Source: Gluconobacter frateurii
Lineage (GTDB): Bacteria > Pseudomonadota > Alphaproteobacteria > Acetobacterales > Acetobacteraceae
Assembly (NCBI RefSeq): GCF_002723955.1
Contig: NZ_BEWN01000004.1
Coordinates: 124,001 to 188,000 of the forward strand
DNA: 64,000 nt
Reading direction: 5' to 3'
Under the pieces are notes generated by a model. That model had not been told where the DNA came from. It was given only the letters and a program-made list of their open reading frames with translations, and did not search any database. Each line of letters starts with the position of its first letter. Position 1 is the first letter of the stretch. Shown in pieces: positions 55,964 through 64,000 of this stretch. The position numbers and the translations under genes are program-made.

Positions 55964-56689
55964 ATGCGTCCGATCATCGTCATTCCCTCCAGACTTGCCT
56001 CGACCCGCCTTCCACGCAAGCCCCTTGCAGATATTGGCGGTCTTCCCATGATTGTCCGTGTTGCGAAACGGGCTCTTGAGGCAAAAATCGGGAAAGTGGT
56101 GGTCGCCGCTGGTGATCAGGACATTCTTGACGCGGTCAGTGGACTGGAAGGCGTTCAGGGTGTCCTGACCGACTCGTCTCTTGCCAGCGGTTCAGACCGT
56201 GTGCACGCGGCCCTCGAGCAGGTGGACCCGGCTCGAGAACATGATGTGGTCATCAACCTTCAAGGCGACTTGCCGCTCATTGAGCCTGGCAGTCTAACGG
56301 CTGTTCTGGAGCCTCTGAAACAGGGTGGCTTCGACATTGGAACGCTTGCTGCGCCCGTGCAGAGCGAATGGGAGCGGAATGCCGAGCAGGTGGTGAAGAT
56401 CGCCTGTGACTTCGGGGATGCTTCTGTCGCACGGGCACTCTATTTTTCGCGTATGCCGATCCCATGGGGAACTGGTCTGCACTGGCACCATGTCGGAGTC
56501 TACGCATGGCGTCGGGAAGCGCTTGAACGCTTTGTGTCTCTGCCTCCCTCTGCATTGGAGCAGAGGGAAAGTCTGGAGCAGCTTCGTGCGCTGGAAGCGG
56601 GAATGACCGTTGGGTGCGCGCGTATTGAACATGCACCTCAGGGGGTTGATACGCCTGAGGATCTGGAACGAGTGAGAGGACTGGTCTGA
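55964..56689 (+). CDS. kdsB: 3-deoxy-manno-octulosonate cytidylyltransferase
   Basis: This 241-residue enzyme activates KDO with CTP for lipopolysaccharide core synthesis. The start MRPIIVIPSRLASTRLPRKPLADIGGLPMIVRV is typical, followed by ASGSDRVHAAL, VVINLQGDLPLIEP and HHVGVYAWRREALERFV. ATG 55964 is chosen; the frame is open upstream to a TTG at 55928. The stop overlaps the pheA start in TGATG, and this gene pair is conserved among alphaproteobacteria. Confidence 0.94.
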   Translation: MRPIIVIPSRLASTRLPRKPLADIGGLPMIVRVAKRALEAKIGKVVVAAGDQDILDAVSGLEGVQGVLTDSSLASGSDRVHAALEQVDPAREHDVVINLQGDLPLIEPGSLTAVLEPLKQGGFDIGTLAAPVQSEWERNAEQVVKIACDFGDASVARALYFSRMPIPWGTGLHWHHVGVYAWRREALERFVSLPPSALEQRESLEQLRALEAGMTVGCARIEHAPQGVDTPEDLERVRGLV

Positions 56690-57525
56690 TGCCGGTAATT
56701 GCTTTTCAGGGGCAGCCTGGCGCCTATTCAGACCTCGCGTGCCGTCAGGCCCGTCCTGGCTGGACAACGCTCCCCTGCGCAAGTTTCGCAGCCGCGATCG
56801 AAGCCGTTCACGATGGGCGTGCAGACGAAGCTCTGCTGGCCTGTGAGAACTCTCTCGCCGGGCGTGTGCCGGACATTCACTCCCTGCTGCCGGAGGCTGG
56901 CCTGCACATTGTGGGAGAGCATTTCCAGCGCGTTGAGCACTGCCTTCTGGCTGTTCCGGGGACTGAAATTTCAGATATCCGCCGCTTGCATACGCATCCA
57001 GTGGCACTCGGGCAGGTTCGTAAGCTCATTCGTGAACTGAATCTGGAAGTCGTGCCGGAATTTGATACAGCCGGCGCAGCGGAACTGGTGGCAAAGTGGG
57101 GACGCAAAGAGGATGCAGCAATTGCGTCTTCTCTCGCGGGCGAACTGAACGGCCTTACGGTTCTGAGGCGGAATGTGGAAGATGCCGCACATAATACCAC
57201 GCGGTTTTACCGAGTGGCGCCTGTGCCGAACTTTCCGGATGTCAGCCGGGACGACACGCTGACCACACTTCTGATGCGGGTCGGAAACACGGCTGGTGCG
57301 CTATACGCGGCATTGGGTGGATTTTCGCGGCATGGTATAAACATGACCCGAATTGAGAGCTACATGCTGAACGGCTCTTTCACGGCGACGCAGTTCCTGA
57401 TGGATGTTGAAGGACATCCGGAGCAGCCTGCGCTTGCAGCCGCTTTGAAAGAGCTGGAGCAGTCCAGCGACAATTTGAAGATTCTGGGTGCATACCCACG
57501 CAGTCTTGCTCGTTCCGGCACATGA
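56689..57525 (+). CDS. pheA: Prephenate dehydratase (monofunctional)
   Basis: This 278-residue enzyme converts prephenate to phenylpyruvate for phenylalanine synthesis. The N-terminal FQGQPGAYSDLACRQ, ALLACENSLAGRVPDIHSLL and DTAGAAELVAKW and the catalytic HNTTRFYRV are present, followed by a C-terminal ACT domain with GALYAALGGFSRHGINMTRIES for phenylalanine feedback. There is no fused chorismate mutase domain. It is coupled to kdsB upstream and to dapA downstream (ATGA). Confidence 0.95.
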   Translation: MPVIAFQGQPGAYSDLACRQARPGWTTLPCASFAAAIEAVHDGRADEALLACENSLAGRVPDIHSLLPEAGLHIVGEHFQRVEHCLLAVPGTEISDIRRLHTHPVALGQVRKLIRELNLEVVPEFDTAGAAELVAKWGRKEDAAIASSLAGELNGLTVLRRNVEDAAHNTTRFYRVAPVPNFPDVSRDDTLTTLLMRVGNTAGALYAALGGFSRHGINMTRIESYMLNGSFTATQFLMDVEGHPEQPALAAALKELEQSSDNLKILGAYPRSLARSGT

Positions 57526-58472
57526 CGCTGGCGGATCGGAAGAGCAGGATGGAACGCATGATGAGCAGAGGCGAGACGATGGTGGAGACGGGCATGTATC
57601 AGGGGTCGCTGACGGCTCTGATTACCCCGATGGATACGGATGGACGTATCGATTTCGGTGTGGCGACAAAGCTCATCGAGCGCCAGATTAAAGCCGGCAC
57701 CAGTGGTCTTGTTCCAGCAGGGACTACGGGCGAAAGCCCGACCCTGTCTCATGAAGAGCATGGTCAGATTATCGCGCACTGCGTCGAGACATCCAACGGG
57801 CGTGTGCCTGTCATGGCGGGTGCGGGTTCAAACAGCACCTCCGAAGCTGTTCAGATGGCGAAGCATGCTCATTGTGTGGGCGCGAATAGCCTGCTGGTCG
57901 TCGTGCCCTATTACAACAAGCCGACGCAGGAAGGGCTTTACCGCCATTTCATGGCGATTGCGGATGCAACCCCGCTTCCGATGTACCTCTACTGCATCCC
58001 GGGCCGCTCAGTCGTGGATCTGACGCCTGAAACGCTGGGTCGTCTGGGCGAGCATCCGAATATCGTGGGTGTGAAGGACGCGACCGCCAACATGGCGCGC
58101 CCGATTGCCGTGCGTCGTCATGTGAAGAAGCCGCTCAATCAGCTTTCCGGGGACGACAACACGGTTGTTTCTTTCCTGGCTGCTGGCGGTGATGGTTGCA
58201 TCGGTGTGACCTCCAACGTCGTACCGGATCTCTGTGCACAGATGCATGCTGCCTGGAACGAAGGACGTGTGAAGGATGCCATTGCTCTTCAGGACCGTCT
58301 GTCCCCCCTGCATGATGCTATGTTCATGGAAAGCAACCCGGGGCCGGTGAAATACGCTATGTCCAGGCTGGGTCTATGCACAGCCACGTTGCGTCTGCCG
58401 CTGGTTGAGCCTCAGGATGCAACGCGTAAGGCCATTGACGCAGCTTTGCGCTCTCTCGATCTATTGGACTGA
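57522..58472 (+). CDS. dapA: 4-hydroxy-tetrahydrodipicolinate synthase
   Basis: The enzyme condenses pyruvate and aspartate semialdehyde for lysine and peptidoglycan synthesis. The TIM-barrel motifs are present: GSLTALITPM, PAGTTGESPTLSHEEH, VVVPYYNKPTQEGLYRHF (catalytic Tyr), YCIPGRSV (substrate Arg) and the Schiff-base lysine in IVGVKDATANMARP. ATG 57522 is coupled to pheA but gives about 24 residues before the usual start; ATG 57594 (MYQGSLTALITPM) preceded by GGAG fits the family length of about 292 better. smpB follows nine bases after its stop. Confidence 0.94.
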   Translation: MTLADRKSRMERMMSRGETMVETGMYQGSLTALITPMDTDGRIDFGVATKLIERQIKAGTSGLVPAGTTGESPTLSHEEHGQIIAHCVETSNGRVPVMAGAGSNSTSEAVQMAKHAHCVGANSLLVVVPYYNKPTQEGLYRHFMAIADATPLPMYLYCIPGRSVVDLTPETLGRLGEHPNIVGVKDATANMARPIAVRRHVKKPLNQLSGDDNTVVSFLAAGGDGCIGVTSNVVPDLCAQMHAAWNEGRVKDAIALQDRLSPLHDAMFMESNPGPVKYAMSRLGLCTATLRLPLVEPQDATRKAIDAALRSLDLLD

Positions 58473-58481
58473 TATTTCTAA

Positions 58482-58976
58482 ATGGCCGGAAAAAAAGAGA
58501 AGAGCGGCATGATCTCTCATGGGATCGTCGCTCAGAACCGTAAAGGCCGGTTCGATTATACGATTCTTGAAACCACGGAAGCAGGCATTGTTCTGAAAGG
58601 CCCTGAGGTGAAAAGTCTCAGATTAGGTCGTTCAACGATCACGGAAGCCTATGCCGCTGAACGTGACGGCGAGATCTGGCTCTTCAATGCCTATATTCCT
58701 GAGTATCAGGGCGGTGTCCTGTCTCGTTTCGAGCCAAGAGCGCCTCGCAAACTTCTGATGCACAAGAAGCAGATTGCCCATTACCTGTCCGCTGTGACGC
58801 GTGCCGGCGCCTCATTGGTGCCGTTAGATATCCACTTTAATGCTCGCGGAGTCGCGAAAGTCACGATTGGGCTGGGGCAGGGGCGCAAGAAAGAGGACAA
58901 GCGTCACGCGATTGCCGAGCGTGACTGGCAGCGCGACAAGGCGCGTTTGATCCGAAGCAAGGGCCGAGATTACTAA
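58482..58976 (+). CDS. smpB: SsrA-binding protein SmpB
   Basis: The 164-residue RNA-binding protein escorts tmRNA to stalled ribosomes, producing tagged peptides degraded by ClpXP. The OB-fold stretches SHGIVAQNRKGRFDYTILETTEAGIVLKGPEVKSLRLGRSTI, AYIPEYQ and PRKLLMHKKQI and the basic C-terminal tail with GRKKEDKRHAIAERDWQRDKARLIR are clear. No tmRNA gene is visible within the window. Two short imperfect hairpins and a strong terminator follow. Confidence 0.96.
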   Translation: MAGKKEKSGMISHGIVAQNRKGRFDYTILETTEAGIVLKGPEVKSLRLGRSTITEAYAAERDGEIWLFNAYIPEYQGGVLSRFEPRAPRKLLMHKKQIAHYLSAVTRAGASLVPLDIHFNARGVAKVTIGLGQGRKKEDKRHAIAERDWQRDKARLIRSKGRDY

Positions 58977-59058
58977 ATTTTCGGTAGTGTTAGCGTTTTG
59001 AAACGCGAGTGAGGTCGCCTCATTTCGCTAAAAGTCATTCCTGATCATGCAGAAACAA

Positions 59059-59093
59059 AAAACCGCTGTGGACATAGTCCACAGCGGTTTTTC
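59059..59093. terminator. Bidirectional intrinsic terminator between smpB and the cold-shock gene
   Basis: A perfect 15-bp stem (59059-59073 with 59077-59091), three-base loop, with A/T tracts on both sides, serves both convergent genes. Confidence 0.9.
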
Positions 59094-59122
59094 TATTCGT
59101 TCAGCAAAGTGCCGAAGCTGGA

Positions 59123-59824
59123 TCAGTCAGCGCTGATGACTGCAGCTTCCGGACCCTTCTGACCCTGAACAACCTTGACGTTGATCGTCTGGCCTTCGTC
59201 GAGGGTAGCAAGCTGTGAGCGCTCGAGAGCGGAAGCATGGACGAAGATATCCTTGCCGCCGGAATCAGGCGTAATGAAGCCGAAGCCCTTTGTGGAGTTG
59301 TACCACTTCACGGTGCCACGGATGTCCTGTGCGTCGGACAGGTCAGGAGCCGGACGGCCCGGACGAGCGGACGGACCACCGAAGCGCGGCTGCTGCGGAG
59401 CGCCGAACTGAGCGCGCGGACGCGGTGCTTCAGCCGTGCTTTCGTCAACGGAAAGAACTTCCGCAACCTGGCGACCCTTCGGGCCCTGGCCGATGCGAAC
59501 AACAACGGTTGCGCCTGGGTTGACGCTGCTTACGCCCGCGTTGCCGAGAGCGTTGGCGTGCAGGAACACGTCACCGGAGCCGTCAGCCAGTTCAACGAAG
59601 CCGAAGCCCTTTTCCGTGTTGAACCACTTAACGCGGGAGCTGATTTCTGGGCCGGATGCTGTGACGAAGCTGCTGCCTGCACTACGACGAGGAGCGCCGA
59701 AGCCACCACCACCACCGCCGCCGAAGCCACCACGGTCACCATAGGACGGCTGGGACGAATAGTCCCCGTCAAACCCGCCGCGGCGAGGTGAGTTAAAGCT
59801 GCGGTCGGTTCTGTTGTTTCTCAA
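59123..59824 (-). CDS. Double cold-shock-domain protein with Gly/Arg-rich N-terminus
   Basis: This 233-residue protein has two cold-shock domains (about 62-128 and 167-232), each with RNP1/RNP2-like motifs: KGFGFVEL with DVFLHANAL, and KGFGFITPDSGG with IFVHASALERS. The N-terminal 50 residues are rich in Gly, Arg, Ser and Tyr (RRGGFDGDYSSQPSYGDRGGFGGGGGGGFG), and the linker is rich in Pro, Arg, Gln and Phe. It should bind single-stranded RNA/DNA as a chaperone. Duplicated CSDs are common in alphaproteobacteria; the RGG-like tail is less so. Confidence 0.9.
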   Translation of the reverse strand: MRNNRTDRSFNSPRRGGFDGDYSSQPSYGDRGGFGGGGGGGFGAPRRSAGSSFVTASGPEISSRVKWFNTEKGFGFVELADGSGDVFLHANALGNAGVSSVNPGATVVVRIGQGPKGRQVAEVLSVDESTAEAPRPRAQFGAPQQPRFGGPSARPGRPAPDLSDAQDIRGTVKWYNSTKGFGFITPDSGGKDIFVHASALERSQLATLDEGQTINVKVVQGQKGPEAAVISAD

Positions 59825-60101
59825 CGGTCTAATCCCGAGACTGGGGCGCCGCGGAGGGGGTCAATTCCCTGCCGTGACGTATTACAAAAAAGGTGAGTCC
59901 AGCGTCAGCGCCTTCCTCTGTGGGAATCACTAGCATGCTTTTTTGCCCCACTGCCACAACGAAAGTGAGAGAAACGCCCAACTCGCGCGGATTTTAAGAT
60001 TGTCACGCATACCAGAAGGCTTTGCTTCATAGCCCGGAGATGACATACAGGCGCAATACAAGCCCCAAGACCCTGATCGTGCGCGAGATACAGAGGTGCC
60101 C

Positions 60102-61106
60102 ATGCAGACCCGACTGACTCTTTCCCTTGGGGCGACAGCCCTGCTTGCACTGGCATCTTCATCCGCCATGGCGACCCCTCTTCAGGATCCGTATGGCACC
60201 TGGACCATTCAGGGTGAAAACGATGCAGTTTCAACGCTCAAGGGAACGTCAGACCAGTATTATACCTCGGGTCTGCGCATTAACTGGACGTCCGGTACCG
60301 ACAATCTGCCGCTTCCGATTGCGAATCTGAATCATTTCCTGATGGGTAATGGACAGCAGCGTATCAGCATTGGACTGCAACAACTGATCTTCACACCGCG
60401 TGAAACCCAGATGGCTCAGCCGCCACAAGGCGACCGTCCATACGCCAGTCTGATGCTTGGCACCGTCAATCTCATTAATGACACGGATCTTTCCCGCACC
60501 GTGATGGGAATCCAGTTTGGTGTCATGGGGCCGGCCGGCCTGGGACGCCAGGTGCAGAATGGGTTTCACAATCTGATCAGTGACACGCCGAATAAGGGCT
60601 GGAGCCATCAGCTTGCCAATCAGCCGATCATGCAGATTCAGGCTGGACGTATCTGGCGTTTGCCCATTGTGAATCTTTATGGCGTCGGAATGGATGTTCT
60701 CCCTGCCGTTTCTGGCGCAGCGGGTGATTACCGGACCTATGCTGACGCGGCAGCGACGTTCCGTATTGGTCAGGGTCTGAACAGTGACTTCGGAAATTCG
60801 ACAATCGGTCCAGGAACTGACGGAACTGACGCCTTCCGTGCGACTCGCCCACTCGCATGGTATTTCTACGGTGGTGTTGAAGGTCAGGCTGTTGGTTATG
60901 ACTCCAGCCTTCAAGGCAGCACGGTTCGTGCAAACGCACCGCATGTCGACAAGGTCTGGGATGTAGGTGAAATTCACGCTGGTGTGGCTGTGATGTGGCA
61001 CGGGGTACGGCTGTCTTATAGCCAGAACTGGCAGACCGCTCAGTTCAAGACTCAGAAAGCAGGACTGTTCAACTATGGATCAGTGAAGCTGTCCGTGAAG
61101 TTCTGA
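60102..61106 (+). CDS. LpxR-like outer-membrane lipid A 3'-O-deacylase
   Basis: The 334-residue protein begins with a signal peptide (MQTRLTLSLGATALLALASSSAMA) and continues with GENDAVSTLKGTSDQYYTSGLRINW, the pattern of the LpxR/DUF2219 barrel, with an early Asn-Asp pair and YTSGL. Aromatic-rich alternating strands end in YGSVKLSVKF, a typical barrel C-terminus with final Phe. It would remove the 3' acyl chains of lipid A from within the outer membrane. ATG 60102 follows AGAGG; a GTG at 60096 is also in frame. A strong terminator follows. Confidence 0.85.
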   Translation: MQTRLTLSLGATALLALASSSAMATPLQDPYGTWTIQGENDAVSTLKGTSDQYYTSGLRINWTSGTDNLPLPIANLNHFLMGNGQQRISIGLQQLIFTPRETQMAQPPQGDRPYASLMLGTVNLINDTDLSRTVMGIQFGVMGPAGLGRQVQNGFHNLISDTPNKGWSHQLANQPIMQIQAGRIWRLPIVNLYGVGMDVLPAVSGAAGDYRTYADAAATFRIGQGLNSDFGNSTIGPGTDGTDAFRATRPLAWYFYGGVEGQAVGYDSSLQGSTVRANAPHVDKVWDVGEIHAGVAVMWHGVRLSYSQNWQTAQFKTQKAGLFNYGSVKLSVKF

Positions 61107-61125
61107 CCCCGTCGGGACTATTTTG

Positions 61126-61152
61126 AAGCCCCGGGTCCCCGGGGCTTTTTTT
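61126..61152. terminator. Intrinsic terminator after the LpxR-like gene
   Basis: AAGCCCCG and CGGGGCTT pair around a five-base loop (61126-61146), followed by seven T. It also ends the convergent EAL gene on the minus strand, via the A-rich complement. Confidence 0.85.
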
Positions 61153-62896
61153 ATATGGGCTGAGAAGTTGGCTGTGTTTGATCCCGAACGGGCGAGCCCA
61201 GCAGATAACCTTGGACTTCCTCACAGCCATACGCATCCAGAAACGCCATCTGATACTCGGTCTCCACGCCTTTTGCGCAGGTCGTGATGTTTAATGCGCG
61301 CGCCAGGGCCAAGACTGCGCTCATGACTTCGTTTGCACGGTCGTTTTCGCCCAGCCCCTTGATAAAGCCTCTATCCAGTTTGATTTGATCCAAAGGATAA
61401 AAGCGAAGACGCTCAAGGGAAGAATGCCCCGAACCAAAATCGTCTAGAGCCAGGCGCACCCCGAGTGCGCGAACCCGGGCCAGTTCGCGAAAGGTAATAT
61501 CTTCGGGTCCGAAAAACCGGGATTCTGACATTTCAATTTGAAGACGGCTCGGGGCGAGGCCGGTCTCTTGCAGGATTTCTGCAATGAGCTTTGAAAGTCT
61601 CTCGCTTGCCAGCCAGACGGGAGAAATATTGACGCAGATCCGGTAAGGCGTTTCCCAATACGCAGCTGCCTTGCACGCCTGTCGAAGACTCCATGTATCA
61701 AGAACTTCAACCATGCCGGCTTCTTCGGCGCAGCGAATGAAGAGCTCGGGAGAAACTTCGCCATGACCAGGCCGGTTCCATCGAAGCAATGCTTCGTGAG
61801 CAACGATTTTCTGCGTGGCCGTATTGACGATTGGCATCCAATTTAAAAAGAGAGCGTTATCTTCTGCGGCTTTCGCTAAATCCTGCTCAAGGCTTGAAGA
61901 TAGAAGATGGAGTTCGGTTGTTTCTGCTGTTGCGCGTCTCTCGTGGCCTCCGCCAGCTCTTTGAGCCTCAGCCAACGCGGCTTTGGCACCTGTAAGCAGG
62001 TCTTCGACTGATTTTCCATCTTCTGGAAACATGCTCCAGCCAACGGAGAGAGAAAAAGGAAGCGACATTCCGGCTGCAGCAATAGGAGTGTCGGACGTCC
62101 TTAGGATTGAAGTCATCAGGGAGCGTGTCGTCACCACGGTGTGCCCAGGGGGAGTTAGAACGACAAAATTACCTCCCCCCATACTACCGAAAAAGCTTTC
62201 CTGGGGCAGAAGCTTATTAATACGTCTGATGATTTCCTCAAGCATGAGGTCCGCAGTATCCCAGCCGTATCTTTCGTTAATAAACGAGAGATGATCCAGA
62301 TTGAAGCGGATCACGCCAAAGCTCGCCCGTTTCGTAAGATCTTTCGTGCGATCAATATGGGATTGAATGGCTTCCAGGCTCTGCAACCGGTTTGGCATCA
62401 CAGAACCTGAAGTGCTGATGAGATCGTTTGTCAGCGCCGCTAGGTCTACGAGGGCGACATCACTATCAGAGTGTAACTCAGTGCCAGAAGGCTCGAACAC
62501 CAGAAGAAAAGTTGCGGAAGTTCGTTGCTGATGGGAGGGGCGACCAAGGAGTATGCCACAAATGCGATGACCCTCCTCAGTCTTGAAGTTTACGACTGAG
62601 GAGGAGTGGGTCAAATCGGGAAACGAACATTTTCCAATTTGGTGCGCAAAGGAAGGGCCGAGATGAGAAATCTCAATGGCAGTATTTGTTCTGGCAGGGA
62701 TACTAAATACAGCCGCTGCTGAAGAACCAGTAAGGGCGAGTGCCAGTCTAAGGATTGGGTGGTAACTGGCAGATACGTTTTCTTTCAGAAGAGAGGCTGC
62801 ATGCCGGTCTGTGCCAGGTAAAGTCATACTTTGATGCCCAATTCCTCTAAACCTTTGTAACTCTCGAAGAGCGAAAAAGTTTCTCCTCTCCCACAT
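61151..62896 (-). CDS. c-di-GMP phosphodiesterase (EAL) with degenerate GGDEF domain
   Basis: This 581-residue protein has an N-terminal sensory-like region (about 30-165, no clear membrane helix), a GGDEF-fold domain (about 170-330) and an EAL domain (about 335-575). The diguanylate cyclase signature is GGGNF instead of GGDEF, so cyclase activity is unlikely. The EAL domain keeps the family residues: HEALLRW, ICVNISP, IEMSESRF, LALDDFGSG, IKLDRGFIKG, CAKGVETE and EVQGYLLG, so it probably degrades c-di-GMP, perhaps with GTP binding in the GGDEF domain as control. ATG 62827 is an alternative start with a better ribosome binding site. Confidence 0.9.
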   Translation of the reverse strand: MWERRNFFALRELQRFRGIGHQSMTLPGTDRHAASLLKENVSASYHPILRLALALTGSSAAAVFSIPARTNTAIEISHLGPSFAHQIGKCSFPDLTHSSSVVNFKTEEGHRICGILLGRPSHQQRTSATFLLVFEPSGTELHSDSDVALVDLAALTNDLISTSGSVMPNRLQSLEAIQSHIDRTKDLTKRASFGVIRFNLDHLSFINERYGWDTADLMLEEIIRRINKLLPQESFFGSMGGGNFVVLTPPGHTVVTTRSLMTSILRTSDTPIAAAGMSLPFSLSVGWSMFPEDGKSVEDLLTGAKAALAEAQRAGGGHERRATAETTELHLLSSSLEQDLAKAAEDNALFLNWMPIVNTATQKIVAHEALLRWNRPGHGEVSPELFIRCAEEAGMVEVLDTWSLRQACKAAAYWETPYRICVNISPVWLASERLSKLIAEILQETGLAPSRLQIEMSESRFFGPEDITFRELARVRALGVRLALDDFGSGHSSLERLRFYPLDQIKLDRGFIKGLGENDRANEVMSAVLALARALNITTCAKGVETEYQMAFLDAYGCEEVQGYLLGSPVRDQTQPTSQPI

Positions 62897-62924
62897 GAAT
62901 TACACACTTATCTTTAATGATCTT

Positions 62925-64000
62925 CTAACCAGAGATCAAAAGTCGGTCTGGTTCATTGCGATCGAAAAGAAGCAGAAGTGTTCGTAGGGCGCGCCCTCTA
63001 TCCCCCTCGAGATGTGGGTTGCGTCTTAGTTCTCGCTCGGAATCCTGCTGCATAGCCGTCACCAGAAGAGAGAGGCGTGCGCCCTGAGCCAGACGAAAAC
63101 CAGGGAGTCCAGACTGACGATTTCCTGCAAGATCTCCCCCCCCGCGAATCCGGTAATCTTCGTCAGCGATCATAAATCCATCGTTTGTATCCCGCAAAAG
63201 GGTCAAGCGTCTGACGGCGGTTGGTGTGGCCATGCCATCGTGCAGCAGAAGGCAGAAAGACTTTTTGGCACCGCGCCCGACACGGCCGCGAAGCTGATGA
63301 AGCTGGGCCAGGCCGAAGCGCTCCGCTTGCTCAATCACCATGACGGACGCATTTGGAATATCCACACCCACCTCAATCACGGTGGTGGCAACCAGGATGC
63401 GTGTCTCGCCAGTGCGGAAGGCTTCGAGTGCTGCCTGTCTGATTGCGATGTCCTGCTTGCCGTGGGCCAGCCCGACGGCACCGGGAAAGCGCTCGCTCAA
63501 CATGGCCCAGCGCTCTTCGGCTGCAGCCGCGGACTGGGTTTCGCTGTTTTCAATCAGGGGGCAGACCCAGAAAACCTGTACACCATCCGATACGGCACGG
63601 GAGATGGCGGACAGGATGTCTGGCATGGCGTCCATGCTATGAAGCGTTGTGCGAATGGGTTGACGTCCAGCCGGTTTGGAATCCAGCCGGCTCACACTCA
63701 TTTCGCCCCACTCCATCAGCTGAAGCGTCCGCGGAATAGGTGTGGCCGTCATGACAAGGATATCCGTGGCCTCGCCCTTGGCACTGAGGTTCATCCGCTG
63801 TGCGACACCGAACCGATGCTGCTCGTCGATGACGGCAAGCCCGAGATCCGCGAAGGTGACACCGTCCTGAAACAGGGCATGTGTCCCAACTACGATGCGC
63901 GCTGTGCCATCCGCAATCGCTGCCAGAGTATCGCGCCGGGATGCTCCTTTGATGGTTCCGCTCAGATAAACACATTCCGCAGGACAGAGACGGGATAACG
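62925..64000 (-). CDS. recG: ATP-dependent DNA helicase RecG, C-terminal part (5' end outside window)
   Basis: The frame is open from the right edge to the stop at 62925, about 358 residues of the roughly 690-residue helicase. It includes GTHALFQDGVTFADLGLAVIDEQHRFGVAQR (the DEQH Walker B box), VMTATPIPRTLQL, ILVATTVIEVGVDIPNASVMVIEQAERFGLAQLHQLRGRVGRG (motifs V and VI) and the wedge of conserved RIRGGGDLAGNRQSGLPGFRLA. RecG regresses stalled replication forks and processes Holliday junctions. The ATG at 63794 is internal, not the start. It lies just upstream of the EAL gene. Confidence 0.95.
   Translation of the reverse strand, partial: LSRLCPAECVYLSGTIKGASRRDTLAAIADGTARIVVGTHALFQDGVTFADLGLAVIDEQHRFGVAQRMNLSAKGEATDILVMTATPIPRTLQLMEWGEMSVSRLDSKPAGRQPIRTTLHSMDAMPDILSAISRAVSDGVQVFWVCPLIENSETQSAAAAEERWAMLSERFPGAVGLAHGKQDIAIRQAALEAFRTGETRILVATTVIEVGVDIPNASVMVIEQAERFGLAQLHQLRGRVGRGAKKSFCLLLHDGMATPTAVRRLTLLRDTNDGFMIADEDYRIRGGGDLAGNRQSGLPGFRLAQGARLSLLVTAMQQDSERELRRNPHLEGDRGRALRTLLLLFDRNEPDRLLISG

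Noticed and set aside
62925-63794. recG as a truncated gene starting at ATG 63794
   Set aside because: The frame stays open to the window edge and encodes the expected upstream RecG motifs, so the truncation is only the window boundary.

Overview
The window reads as an ungapped stretch of core chromosome from an alphaproteobacterium, most likely an acetic acid bacterium (Acetobacteraceae, probably Gluconobacter or a close relative). This rests on the protein sequences as I recognise them, the moderate-to-high GC codon use, and alphaproteobacterial gene orders: tig-clpP-clpX-lon-hup; birA-coaX-rnj-proS-lolC-lolD-dnaE; kdsB-pheA; dapA-smpB. I see no insertion sequence, prophage, CRISPR array, rRNA operon or plasmid-type gene. 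Genes are packed tightly, with many ATGA or TGATG stop/start overlaps, and no gene-free gap exceeds 300 bases.

Layout. 1-5.3 kb: the 5' end of a Nudix hydrolase gene (minus strand, cut by the window edge), an Atm1-type ABC exporter, rpmB, a stand-alone fusA, and a VOC-fold protein. 5.3-11.2 kb: an exported S10 serine carboxypeptidase, a highly divergent phosphoenolpyruvate-carboxylase-like protein, and a DUF445 membrane protein. 11.3-17.2 kb: the SUF iron-sulfur assembly operon led by its Rrf2/IscR-type regulator (regulator-sufB-sufC-sufD-sufS-sufT-sufA). 17.1-21.7 kb: minus-strand genes for an RNA m5U-type methyltransferase, a DEAD-box helicase with an AT-hook-rich N-terminal tail, and a four-helix membrane protein.

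21.8-30.4 kb: NAD(P)HX repair enzyme, tRNA-Leu(UAG), trigger factor, ClpP, ClpX, Lon, HU and tRNA-Val(UAC), a protein-folding and proteolysis cluster. 30.4-40.4 kb: birA, coaX, rnj, proS, lolC, lolD and dnaE in one direction, with birA only about 20 bases behind the tRNA-Val. In many alphaproteobacteria the complex I (nuo) operon precedes birA; here it is absent. 40.5-46.6 kb: rpsB, tsf, recO, a small lipoprotein gene, parC and bpt. 46.7-53.7 kb: cardiolipin synthase, an endonuclease/phosphatase-fold protein, an AI-2E family permease, sulfurtransferase, cystathionine beta-lyase, a tiny membrane protein and a ComM/YifB ATPase.

53.7-64 kb: serA and hisN (minus strand), then kdsB-pheA-dapA-smpB (plus strand), a double cold-shock-domain protein, an LpxR-like lipid A deacylase, an EAL phosphodiesterase with a degenerate GGDEF domain, and the 3' part of recG running off the right edge.

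I found no obvious new multi-gene system. The best leads are the PEPC-like protein that has lost most canonical catalytic motifs, the AT-hook array fused to a DEAD-box helicase, the unusual switch I of the stand-alone EF-G, the likely self-regulatory site in front of the suf operon, structured leaders in front of hup and rpsB, and the apparent loss of complex I upstream of birA.
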